DNA of 63,071 bases from Robbsia betulipollinis (GTDB lineage: Bacteria > Pseudomonadota > Gammaproteobacteria > Burkholderiales > Burkholderiaceae), in contig NZ_JAPMXC010000013.1 of the NCBI RefSeq assembly GCF_026624755.1, positions 397-63,467 on the forward strand, in the 5' to 3' direction. The notes beneath the pieces were generated by a model. It saw only the letters and a program-made list of their open reading frames with translations. It was not told the origin of the DNA and made no database searches. This document shows positions 11,874 to 20,023 of the stretch, one piece after another (within the stretch, counting starts at the first letter, position 1; the number at the start of each line of letters is the position of its first letter). The translations under genes were made by a program, and so were the position numbers.

Positions 11874-13271
11874 CTATCTCACGACGTTCTCGACCCAGGC
11901 GGCGATCCGCAGCAGGGCCAGGTCCGCACCCATGTCTCCCACCAGTTGCAGACCCAGCGGCAACCCCGCCGCGCCGCGCCCGGACGGCACCGATACGGCC
12001 GGCACGCCGAGGAAGCTCCAGGGCGCGCAGAACGTCGCGTCGCCGGTATCGCTCAGACCCTCGGGCGCTTCGCCAGCCGCGGGAATCGTCACGAGCGCGT
12101 CGCAGCCGTCGAGGAAAGCGGGGAAAGCGCCGCGCAGGCGGCGCTGCATATCCAGCGCCGCCCGGTACGCTTGCGGCGGCACCGCAGCGCCCGCGGCGGT
12201 CAGGGCTTTCATGTGGTCGCTGAGCAGGTCCGGGTGCGAGGCGGCGAGCGGGCCGATGCCGGCGAACGCCTCGGCGCGCAGCACCGTTTGCAGCGCGTCG
12301 AGGATGGCGGGCATGTCGTCGAAAGGGTCGCGCTCGACCAACGTCACGCCGGCCGCGCGCAGACGCGCGAGCGCCTGCGCGAAGTTGGCCTGTTGCGCGG
12401 CGCTGGCCTTATCCCAGAAAGGCGTGCGCACGACGCCCAGCCGCAACGGCTGCGCGGCGGTGAAATACGCCTGCCATGCCGCGGCGCCAAGCAGCGCGTT
12501 TGCCTCGGGCCGTGCATCCGCATCGACGAACAATGCATAGGCGAGCGCGACGTCCTCGACGGTTTTCGCAAAAAACCCGACGTGGTCGAGCGACGGCGCC
12601 AGCGGATGCACGCCGTCGGTCGGCACCCGGCCATGGCTGGGCTTGTAGCCGACCACGCCGCAAAACGCGGCGGGCCGCAGGACCGAGCCGACGGTCTGCG
12701 TGCCCAGGGCGAGCGGCACGATACCCGCCGCCACCGCCGCGGCCGAGCCGCTCGACGAACCGCCCGGCGTATGCAGCCGGTTCCAGGGATTGACCGTCGG
12801 CCCCGGATGCCGCCAGGCGAACTCGGTGGTCACGGTCTTGCCGAATACGACGCCGCCGAAGGCACGGATCCGCGCGACGATCCACGCATCCGCGGCGGGC
12901 CGGAAATCCGCATAGATCGGCGACCCATACGTGGTGGGCATGTCGGCGGTCGCGATCAGATCCTTCACGCCGATCGGCAGGCCCGCCAGCGGCAAGGGCG
13001 CGAGCGCATGCGGGTCCTGCGCGCTGTAGTCTGCCGGCCGGAAGTAAAACGCCTTGAGCCAGGGTTCGACGGCGGCGGCGCGTTCCTGTGCGATGGCCAG
13101 CCGCGCGAGAGTGGCCGCCGCATCGCCCCGGGTCGCGTTCAACGTCGCGGCGAGAGAGGACGCCGGGCCCGTCGCCGGGTGTGGATCGTCGATGCGCATG
13201 GTGGAATCCGTGTTCCCTGTAGGCTCGCTTCCCGTTGGCATCCGGTTCACTGCGTCGCGCGCGGCACCCAT
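11874..13271 (-). CDS. Amidase (amidase-signature family), second in cluster
   Basis: 465 aa from the ATG at 13271, which overlaps the stop of the binding-protein gene (TGATG), a translational-coupling signature; 13241 and 13199 (MRIDDPHP) are later in-frame alternatives. Motifs: Lys in GLPIGVKDL, GGSSSGSAAAVA, and TQTVGSVLRPAAF. The last replaces the usual D-T-G-G-S by T-V-G-S but keeps the nucleophilic serine. Tightly coupled to the transporter, so it probably hydrolyses the imported compound. Substrate unknown. Confidence 0.85.
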   Translation of the reverse strand: MGAARDAVNRMPTGSEPTGNTDSTMRIDDPHPATGPASSLAATLNATRGDAAATLARLAIAQERAAAVEPWLKAFYFRPADYSAQDPHALAPLPLAGLPIGVKDLIATADMPTTYGSPIYADFRPAADAWIVARIRAFGGVVFGKTVTTEFAWRHPGPTVNPWNRLHTPGGSSSGSAAAVAAGIVPLALGTQTVGSVLRPAAFCGVVGYKPSHGRVPTDGVHPLAPSLDHVGFFAKTVEDVALAYALFVDADARPEANALLGAAAWQAYFTAAQPLRLGVVRTPFWDKASAAQQANFAQALARLRAAGVTLVERDPFDDMPAILDALQTVLRAEAFAGIGPLAASHPDLLSDHMKALTAAGAAVPPQAYRAALDMQRRLRGAFPAFLDGCDALVTIPAAGEAPEGLSDTGDATFCAPWSFLGVPAVSVPSGRGAAGLPLGLQLVGDMGADLALLRIAAWVENVVR

Positions 13272-14251
13272 CACTTCGCCGCCTGCGCGAAGGAATTGTC
13301 GACGGCACCGGCGTACGTCACGCTGCCGGGCTGGATGTTGCCGATGTATTCCTGGAGTTCGAGCGCGTTGCGAAACGCCTGTTCCGAGATTTCGGGGGTC
13401 GCCGCGTAGATCTTCTGACCAATCAGCCGCGCCACCGCGCTGTCGACGATCTTCTTGTCGAGCGTCGGGAATTCCGCTTCCGCGACGGCCCGGGCCGTGT
13501 CCGGCGACTGCTGGATCAGCGCCTCGGCCTCGCCGATCGCCTTGACGAAGGCGGCAACCATCTTCGGCCGGGTCTTGATCGTCGCCGCCAGCGTATCCAT
13601 CGTCGAGAACGCATAGCCGCCCGGGTAGGCCTTCGGGAACGCGTACAGGATCTTGTATCCCGACGCGATGCCCTGGTCGACCTGCGGTTCGTACAGGGCG
13701 GCGGCCACCGCGCGTCCCGCGCTCACCGGCGCGAGTTCGGTGCCCAGTTGCACGGTGTTGACGTTCAGGTTCGCGAGCTTTTCCTGTTTGATCAGCCGCT
13801 GCAGCAAATAGGTGCTGGTCGACGGCGGCAACGCGGTCGACACCGTCTTGCCCGCGAGGTCCGCCACCTGCTTCAGACCGGAATTCGGCGGCGTGATGAC
13901 CCACACCGGCACGCCCGCGACGATGTTCGCGACATTGACCAGGGTCGCGCCCTTGAGGTTCGCGAGCACCGCCGTCATCGGATCCTGCAGCGAGAAGTCG
14001 GCATGTCCGCCGATCACCGCGGCGACGCCCGACGCGCCGCTGCCCGCGGTGACCTTCTGCACGTCGAGGCCGTTCTTCGCGAAAAACCCCTTGTCGATCG
14101 CCACATACAGGGGCAGATACTGAATCGACTGGAAGGCCTGATACACCACCACTTTTTCCGGTGCGGCGGCCTGGGCGGCCGGCATGCCGAGGGCGGCGGC
14201 CAGCGGCACGGCGCAGCATGCCCGCAACAGCTTCAACGTTGTGTTTTCCAT
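13271..14251 (-). CDS. ABC transporter substrate-binding protein (NitT/TauT, SsuA/THI5-like)
   Basis: 326 aa, start at 14251 (MENTTLKLLRACC) giving a Sec signal peptide cleaved near MPAAQAAAPEK. The mature part has the family hallmarks: YLPLYVAIDKGFFAKNGLDV, then GGHADFSLQDPMTAVLANLK. This family binds nitrate, taurine, sulfonates, pyrimidine precursors or ureides; the ligand cannot be read from sequence. Its start overlaps the 3' end of the permease gene by 19 nt. Confidence 0.9.
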   Translation of the reverse strand: MENTTLKLLRACCAVPLAAALGMPAAQAAAPEKVVVYQAFQSIQYLPLYVAIDKGFFAKNGLDVQKVTAGSGASGVAAVIGGHADFSLQDPMTAVLANLKGATLVNVANIVAGVPVWVITPPNSGLKQVADLAGKTVSTALPPSTSTYLLQRLIKQEKLANLNVNTVQLGTELAPVSAGRAVAAALYEPQVDQGIASGYKILYAFPKAYPGGYAFSTMDTLAATIKTRPKMVAAFVKAIGEAEALIQQSPDTARAVAEAEFPTLDKKIVDSAVARLIGQKIYAATPEISEQAFRNALELQEYIGNIQPGSVTYAGAVDNSFAQAAK

Positions 14252-15048
14252 GAGACGATCCTTGCTTCGGCGAGTTGAACGATCCAGGTGAGCAGCGTGG
14301 CCATCAGCGTCAGGACGATGATGCCCAGCCACACCGTATTGAGGTCAAACAGGGAACCGGCGACGAACACCTCGTGGCCGAGGCCCGCCTGCGAAGCGAT
14401 GTATTCGCCCACCACCGCGCCGATCAGCGCGAAACCGATGTTGACGCGCAGCGTCGAGAAGATCCAGGGCAGTGCGCCCGGCACGATCAGCTTGCGAAAG
14501 ATCATGGCGGGTTTCGCGTTGAACGACAGAAACAGGTTCAGCAGATCGCGGTCGACTTCCCGGGCCGCCGCACACGACGAGATCATCGCCACGGCGAACG
14601 TGGAAATGCCGGCCAGCCAGACCTTCGAGGTCATGTCCGAGCCGAACCAGATGATGATCAGCGGACCCAGCGCGATTTTCGGGATGCTGTTGAGGATCAC
14701 GGAGAAGCCCTCGGCCACGCCGGAGACGCGTGGGACGAACCAGAGCAGCAGGCCCGCGGCGATGCCCAGGCCGCTACCGATCAGCAGCCCCATCACCGTC
14801 TCGTAGAGCGTCGTCAGCGTGTCCGACACCAGCGTGCCCTGCGTCAGGCCGATCCGCGCGGCCCCGTAGATGCCCGACGGCGAACCGAACAGCTGCCCGT
14901 TGATCCAGCCGCGCGCGGCGGCCACCTGCCAGAGCACGACCAGCGCGATCATGATGAGCGTCACGATGCCCGCCGCCCCGGCCTTGTCGAAACGCCGGGC
15001 GCGCGTACGCCGCCTGGGCACGCCTGCCGCCACCGCTGCTTCGCTCAT
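14233..15048 (-). CDS. ABC transporter permease (NitT/TauT, SsuC-like)
   Basis: 271 aa with six predicted membrane helices and the permease EAA-type loop (ISSCAAAREVDRDLLNLF, then FRKLIVPGALPWIFSTLR). The ATG at 15048 overlaps the ATPase gene stop by ATGA. Forms the inner-membrane pore of the transporter with the ATPase and binding protein encoded on each side. Confidence 0.9.
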   Translation of the reverse strand: MSEAAVAAGVPRRRTRARRFDKAGAAGIVTLIMIALVVLWQVAAARGWINGQLFGSPSGIYGAARIGLTQGTLVSDTLTTLYETVMGLLIGSGLGIAAGLLLWFVPRVSGVAEGFSVILNSIPKIALGPLIIIWFGSDMTSKVWLAGISTFAVAMISSCAAAREVDRDLLNLFLSFNAKPAMIFRKLIVPGALPWIFSTLRVNIGFALIGAVVGEYIASQAGLGHEVFVAGSLFDLNTVWLGIIVLTLMATLLTWIVQLAEARIVSWKTQR

Positions 15049-15944
15049 GCCGTCGCTCCCGCGTGCTGGATGGTGTTGCTGCGCAGTCCGCCCCAGATGC
15101 GGGCGTGATAGGTGCGGAATTCGGGCGCTTCGCGCGCCGATACCGCCGTGCGCGGGCCGTGCGTCGACAGCACGATGTCGATCTCGTCCTCGATGCGCGC
15201 CGGGCGACCGCCGAGCAGAATGACGCGGTCGCTCATCGCGATCGCTTCCTCGATATCGTGCGTGACCAGCACGACGCTCGTGCCGCTGCTGTCGCGCAGG
15301 GCCATCACGTCGTCCTCGAGCGCGAGACGGGTCTCGTAGTCGAGCGCCGAGAACGGCTCGTCGAGCAGCACCAGGGTCGGCTCGACCAGCAAGGTGCGCG
15401 TGAGTGCCGCGCGTTGCCGCATGCCGCCGGAGAGCGCGTGCGGGTACGCGTCGACGACCCCGCCCAGGCCGTAGCGCGCGAGCATGTCCCGGGCGCGCGC
15501 GACATCGGCCGGCGTGACCTTGCGGTACAGTTCGATGCCGAGCAGCGCGTTCTGCAGAATCGAGCGCCACGGCAGCAGCAGGTCCTTTTGCAGCATGTAG
15601 GCGATCCGGCCGGCGCTGCCGTCGGCACGCGGGCCGACGGCCACCCTGCCCGCCTGCGGCCGCAGCAGGCCGGATATCAGGTTGAACAGCGTGCTCTTGC
15701 CGGCGCCGCTACGCCCGACGATCGAGACGATCTCGCCGCTGCCCACGTGAAAATCGAGCTTTTCGAAGATGGCAACACGCGTGCCGTCCTCGGCCTCGAA
15801 AGCGTGACTGAGATGCGCGACCCGCAGACGCGCGTCTTCGCTCGCAAGGGCGCCGGCGAGCGGCCCGGCCCTGCGTGAGGACGCGGGTGAGGACGTGGGT
15901 GCGGACGGCGGAATCGTGTTCGACGGGTTCGTTGGCAGCGTCAT
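15045..15944 (-). CDS. ABC transporter ATP-binding protein (NitT/TauT, SsuB-like)
   Basis: 299 aa from the ATG at 15944, with an unusual ~35-residue Ser/Pro-rich N-terminal tail before the ABC domain. Walker A GRSGAGKST, Q-loop LQKDLLLPW, signature LSGGMRQR, Walker B LVLLDEPFSALD, H-loop THDIEEA. First gene of the operon ATPase-permease-binding protein-amidase-GntR. The promoter region upstream contains TTGTGCACAA palindromes that may be the GntR site. Confidence 0.9.
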   Translation of the reverse strand: MTLPTNPSNTIPPSAPTSSPASSRRAGPLAGALASEDARLRVAHLSHAFEAEDGTRVAIFEKLDFHVGSGEIVSIVGRSGAGKSTLFNLISGLLRPQAGRVAVGPRADGSAGRIAYMLQKDLLLPWRSILQNALLGIELYRKVTPADVARARDMLARYGLGGVVDAYPHALSGGMRQRAALTRTLLVEPTLVLLDEPFSALDYETRLALEDDVMALRDSSGTSVVLVTHDIEEAIAMSDRVILLGGRPARIEDEIDIVLSTHGPRTAVSAREAPEFRTYHARIWGGLRSNTIQHAGATA

Positions 15945-15975
15945 GAATGGCAACCGATCCTTGCGATTGAATGCG

Positions 15976-15992
15976 TTGTGCACAATGCACAA
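15976..15992. promoter_or_regulatory. Putative GntR operator upstream of ABC/amidase operon
   Basis: TTGTGCACAA (15976-15985) is a perfect 10-bp palindrome and runs into a second TGCACAA half-site (TTGTGCACAATGCACAA). It lies ~31 bp upstream of the ATPase start codon. FCD-type GntR regulators usually bind short A/T-flanked palindromes of this kind; assignment to the local GntR protein is inference. Confidence 0.5.
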
Positions 15993-16074
15993 TGCGATCG
16001 CAAAAACCCGCTGGCAAGTCGCCATAAATGAAATGCCGACCCTGCGTCAGTATGACGCGCGGCGGCGTCCGTTC

Positions 16075-17022
16075 TCAGCCGGGCGGCTGGAAAGGGTGAT
16101 GCCGGCGCCAATGCTGCGCGATGTCGATGCGACGCGTCACCCAGACGCGGTCGTGCCGCTCGATGTGATCGAGAAAGCGCTGCAGCGCGCGAAACCGACC
16201 GGGCCGGCCGAGCAGGCGGCAGTGCATGCCGATCGACAGCATCTTCGGTTGCGTCTCGCCTTCCACATACAGCACGTCGAACGCGTCGCGCAGGTAGACG
16301 AAAAAGTCGTCGGCGTTGGTGAAACCGGGGCTGACCGCAAAGCGCATGTCATTCGTGTCGAGCGTGTAGGGCACGACCAAATGCGGAACACGGGTTCCGG
16401 AGGCGGTGGCGACCTGGGTCCAGAACGGCAGGTCGTCGCCGTAGGAATCGGCATCGTAGGCGAAGCCGCCCTGCTCGACGACCAGACGGCGCGTGTTGAT
16501 GCTGTCGCGGCCGGTGTACCAGCCCAGCGGCCGCACGCCGCACAGCTTTTCGATCGCCGCGATGCCGCGCGCCATGTGCTCGCGTTCGACCTCTTCCGGC
16601 ACGTCCTGGTAGTGAATCCAGCGATAGCCGTGACAGGCGATTTCATGGCCCAGTTCGACGAAGGCGCGGGCGAGGTCGGGGTGTCGTTCGAGCGCCATGC
16701 CGACGGCGAACACGGTCAGCGGCAGACCGCGGCGCTCGAATTCGCGCAGGATGCGCCAGACACCGGCGCGCGACCCGTATTCGTACAGCGATTCCATGCT
16801 CATGTGTCGCGCCGGGTAAGACGCCGCGCCGGGGATGTCCGACAGAAATTGCTCGGAGCCCGCGTCACCATGCAGGACGCTGTTCTCCCCGCCTTCTTCG
16901 TAGTTCAGGACGAACTGCACGGCAATCCGGGCATTGCCGGGCCAATCCGGATGGACGGACTTGCCGCCATAGCCGATCAGATCGCGCGGGTAAGAAAGGT
17001 GCATGCGGGAATCCATGCCCAT
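16075..17022 (-). CDS. Polysaccharide-deacetylase-family protein, PuuE-like allantoinase
   Basis: 315 aa from ATG 17022. The sequence RDLIGYGGKSVHPDWPGNAR, the NYEEGGENSVLHGD segment, HEIACHGYRWIHYQDVP and the late SIGMHCRLLGRPGR block are those of the metal-independent allantoinase/PuuE group of the NodB-like superfamily rather than chitin deacetylases. Known members open the ring of allantoin or act on related cyclic amides. Position upstream of an amidase/ABC cluster supports a ureide or cyclic-amide substrate. Stop is 130 nt before the ABC operon start; it follows the kinase gene by 17 nt. Confidence 0.82.
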   Translation of the reverse strand: MGMDSRMHLSYPRDLIGYGGKSVHPDWPGNARIAVQFVLNYEEGGENSVLHGDAGSEQFLSDIPGAASYPARHMSMESLYEYGSRAGVWRILREFERRGLPLTVFAVGMALERHPDLARAFVELGHEIACHGYRWIHYQDVPEEVEREHMARGIAAIEKLCGVRPLGWYTGRDSINTRRLVVEQGGFAYDADSYGDDLPFWTQVATASGTRVPHLVVPYTLDTNDMRFAVSPGFTNADDFFVYLRDAFDVLYVEGETQPKMLSIGMHCRLLGRPGRFRALQRFLDHIERHDRVWVTRRIDIAQHWRRHHPFQPPG

Positions 17023-17039
17023 CGCGGGGCGCTCCTCGG

Positions 17040-18701
17040 TCAGGAAGGAAGAGGACGCGACGTGTCCGTCCCAGGCTGGGTATTCTGCAACCGCGACAGC
17101 ACCCGGTCGAGCTTCGCGAGATCGACGGGCTTCGCGAAATGGGCGCGGAATCCCGCCAGCGTGGCGGCCTCCTTGTCCTTCTCGCTCGCATAGCCGGTGA
17201 TCGCGATGAAGGCCGTGCTCGCGGACGGATTCATCGCCCGGAGTTTCTGCACCAGCGCGTAACCGTCGGTATCGGGCAGCCCGATATCGCTGAGCACGAC
17301 GTCGGGCTGCTGCTCGCCCAGTCGCGCGATCGCATCGCTCGCCCGGTTCGCCACCCGCACGCGATGCCCCGACATCTCGTAATACAGCGCCAACGCGTCG
17401 GCGGTGTCGGCATTGTCCTCGACGATCAGGATGTCGAGCGGGCGCATCGTCTTCTGTCCCACGACATTGGCCGATACCATCGCCTCTCCCGGCACCGCGC
17501 GGCGCAGGGTCAGCAGGAATTCGCTGCCGCACCCGGGCCCGGCGCTGCTGGCGGTCAGCGATCCGCCGTGCCACTCGGCGAGACGGCGTGCCAGCGGCAG
17601 ACCGAGCCCCATGCCGCCCTTGGAGCGGTCGAGCGGCTGCTTCGATTGCCCGAAGATCTGGAAAATCTCGTCCATGTCGGCCGGATCGATGCCGATGCCG
17701 GTATCCCGCACCCGTACCGTCACGATCTTGTCGCTCGCATTCGCCACGATATCGATGCGCCCGCCGTTCGCTGTGTACTGCGAGGCGTTCATCAGCAGGT
17801 TCGATATCACCAGCGGACACTGGGTCCGGTCGGCGGCCACCCACGGATCTCCGTCGATCTCGCAATGCAGCACCTGATGCCGCTCGTCCAGCGTCGCCTG
17901 GTGCATTTCCACCGCCTGCTCGATCAGCCGCGCAAGCGGGGTGGGCTCGAGATGCAGCTCCACCGAACCGAAAGACACCAGCGAGGCCGACAGCAGGTGA
18001 TCGACGATCTCGCTCATGTGCCCCACATGCCGGTAAATCAGCTTCTTCGCCCATGCACGCTGGTCTTCGGTCACCTCGGCATGATGGAGTATCCGCACGC
18101 CGGTGAGAATGGGCGCGAGCGGCGCGCGCAACTCGTGCGCCAGCATCGCCAGGAATTGATCGCGGTGGCGCTGCGCGGCGTCCAGCTGCGCTTCCAGGTC
18201 GGCGACACGGGCGTCGGTGCGCCGTGCCTCCAGATGCTTGACCACCTGCTGGGCGACGAGTTGCAGCGCCGCCAGGTCCTGCTCGTCCATTTCGCGAGCG
18301 ATCCGGTCGGCGACGCACAGGGTACCCAGGCGCACGCCGTCGTCGGTTTTCAGGACGATGGCGGCATAGGAGGCGACTTTCAGGTCGCCAACCTTACACG
18401 GGTGCGTCTTGAAATGGGCGTCTTCCCGCACATCGGGGAGAACGAGGGCATCGCCGCGCAGCAGCGCGCTCGCGCACAGGGAATGGTCGCGTACGATGCT
18501 CCTGCGTTCACAGCCCCAGGCCGCCTTGCACCAGGTGCGCGCCTCGTCGACGAAGTTGATGAGCGCCATGGGCATACGCACCAATCGCGCGGCCATTTGC
18601 GCCAGAGAATCGAAATGCGGTTCCGACAGAGTGTCGAGGATGCCGAAAGCACGCAGGCGCTCCAGTCGGATCGGATCATCCAGGATAGCGGCGGCTGACA
18701 T
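17040..18701 (-). CDS. Hybrid sensor histidine kinase (GAF-HisKA-HATPase-REC)
   Basis: 553 aa, no membrane segment, so probably cytosolic. N-terminal GAF domain (~residues 10-150, with CKAAWGCERRSIVRDHSLCA), HisKA with phospho-acceptor His189 in LAMLAHELRAPLAP, HATPase with N-box (SNLLMNASQYTANGG), DTGIGI and GGMGLGLPLARR, then a C-terminal receiver (ILIVEDNADTADALAL; phospho-Asp in VLSDIGLPDTDGY). The GAF type resembles sensors of small ligands or redox. The output partner is not in the window. Confidence 0.92.
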   Translation of the reverse strand: MSAAAILDDPIRLERLRAFGILDTLSEPHFDSLAQMAARLVRMPMALINFVDEARTWCKAAWGCERRSIVRDHSLCASALLRGDALVLPDVREDAHFKTHPCKVGDLKVASYAAIVLKTDDGVRLGTLCVADRIAREMDEQDLAALQLVAQQVVKHLEARRTDARVADLEAQLDAAQRHRDQFLAMLAHELRAPLAPILTGVRILHHAEVTEDQRAWAKKLIYRHVGHMSEIVDHLLSASLVSFGSVELHLEPTPLARLIEQAVEMHQATLDERHQVLHCEIDGDPWVAADRTQCPLVISNLLMNASQYTANGGRIDIVANASDKIVTVRVRDTGIGIDPADMDEIFQIFGQSKQPLDRSKGGMGLGLPLARRLAEWHGGSLTASSAGPGCGSEFLLTLRRAVPGEAMVSANVVGQKTMRPLDILIVEDNADTADALALYYEMSGHRVRVANRASDAIARLGEQQPDVVLSDIGLPDTDGYALVQKLRAMNPSASTAFIAITGYASEKDKEAATLAGFRAHFAKPVDLAKLDRVLSRLQNTQPGTDTSRPLPS

Positions 18702-18832
18702 TCGGGAAGCTCACAAGAGTGGAAGACAAGTGCGTTCAGCAAAAAACGTTCCTTGCTACCACTGGAAGATACCACGCGATGAATAGCAATTCAGAGGAAA
18801 TACCGGCAAAATCCTTACGGCCTTCCCACTTT

Positions 18833-18849
18833 GTTCCACCATGTGGAAC
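18833..18849. promoter_or_regulatory. Inverted repeat upstream of cynS, putative operator
   Basis: GTTCCAC-CAT-GTGGAAC, a perfect 7-bp inverted repeat with a 3-bp spacer, 80 bp upstream of the cyanase start in the 228-bp gap to the divergent kinase gene. The form is that of a dimeric regulator site. No CynR-type LysR gene is next to it, so the binder is unknown. Confidence 0.5.
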
Positions 18850-18929
18850 GGATGCGAATCCGTCCGTCGGGCTGGGTCAGCGCGGACCGGCATTCCTTCT
18901 TCCACGCCAAAACCAGGAGAAACCATCAC

Positions 18930-19382
18930 ATGTCCATCAGCGATCGCAGCGAAGTCACCAAGATGATCGTTTCAGCAAAGGTGCGTAAAGGCCTGAAATG
19001 GGCCCACATCGCGACACGGCTGGGCACCAGCAAGGAATGGGCGACCGCCGCCTGTCTGGGCCAGATGCAATTCAGCAAGCAGCAGGCCGAAACCGCGGCG
19101 GAATTGTTCGACCTCGACGACGAAGCCTGCGCCTGGCTGCAGATCGTCCCGTACAAGGGCTCGCTGCCCAGCGCCGTGCCGACCGACCCGCTCATCTACC
19201 GCTGGTATGAAATCGTCAGCGTATACGGGACGACGATCAAGGAACTGATCCACGAGGAATTCGGCGACGGCATCATGAGCGCGATCGATTTCTCGATGGA
19301 CATCCAGCGCCAGGCCGATCCGAAAGGCGACCGCGTGAACGTCGTGCTGTCGGGAAAGTTTCTGCCCTACAAGACCTATTGA
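18930..19382 (+). CDS. cynS: Cyanate hydratase (cyanase)
   Basis: 150 aa from the ATG at 18930 with AGGAG at 18915-18919. N-terminal helical DNA-binding-like domain (IATRLGTSKEWATAACLGQM) and the C-terminal catalytic domain with Arg91, Glu94 (YRWYEIV) and Ser117 (DGIMSAIDF), matching the Arg96/Glu99/Ser122 triad of E. coli cyanase. Catalyses cyanate plus bicarbonate to ammonia and CO2. Usually linked to cynT/cynR; neither is present here, but it sits next to an ABC/amidase nitrogen cluster. Confidence 0.96.
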   Translation: MSISDRSEVTKMIVSAKVRKGLKWAHIATRLGTSKEWATAACLGQMQFSKQQAETAAELFDLDDEACAWLQIVPYKGSLPSAVPTDPLIYRWYEIVSVYGTTIKELIHEEFGDGIMSAIDFSMDIQRQADPKGDRVNVVLSGKFLPYKTY

Positions 19383-19450
19383 AGAGGCGGCGTCGGGGCA
19401 GGCGCGCGCCGCATCCCGTGGCTGCCGACGTCGGCGCCCGTCCCACCATC

Positions 19451-19894
19451 TCAGAATTTGGCGATCAGGAACAGTCCCACGATCATGCAGGCACCCCCAG
19501 CCAGGCGGCCGATGCCGGCCTTGTGGACTTCGAACCCCATCCAGCCGTAATGATCCATCGCCAGCGACGTCGCGATGGCGGCCGTCACCGTCAGGGCCTG
19601 GAAGATCGCGGCGCCCAGCTTGTCGGCCATCGTCAGCATCGTGAAGATATAGAACGCGCCGAATGCGCCGCCCAGCCAGGCCCACCACGGCACATGCGAA
19701 ACGGCGCCGGGCGCCGGCAGGCGCACGCCCATGAAGGGTGCGGCGACGGCGATGGCGAGCAGGCCGACGACATATACGATGACCGCCGCCCAGACGGGCT
19801 GACCTAGTATCTTGTGAAGGGTGACGTTGCTGCCGGACTGCACGGTATTCAGGACACCGGCGGCGACTGCAAACAAGACGGCCATCCATTGCAT
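19451..19894 (-). CDS. YdcZ/DUF606 family DMT transporter
   Basis: 147 aa, start MQWMAVLFAVAAGVLNTVQS at 19894. Four to five hydrophobic helices with the DUF606 features (QSGSNVTLHKILGQP, GGAFGAFYIF, ALTVTAAIATSL). Half-sized members of the drug/metabolite transporter superfamily that work as dimers; substrate unknown. Convergent with cynS. Confidence 0.85.
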   Translation of the reverse strand: MQWMAVLFAVAAGVLNTVQSGSNVTLHKILGQPVWAAVIVYVVGLLAIAVAAPFMGVRLPAPGAVSHVPWWAWLGGAFGAFYIFTMLTMADKLGAAIFQALTVTAAIATSLAMDHYGWMGFEVHKAGIGRLAGGACMIVGLFLIAKF

Positions 19895-20023
19895 GACGTG
19901 CTCGCTGGGGTTGGTGGAACGCGGGCCGCGGCGGGGGCAAGCGCGGCAATGAACGTCCTGCTCCCGTATGTCAGCAATCCCTATACCCACGCGCCAACAC
20001 GCACGCCATCACGCCTTACGCCA

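Noticed and set aside
11469-13409. 646-aa plus-strand ORF opposite GntR/amidase genes
   Set aside because: Antisense shadow, no domain.
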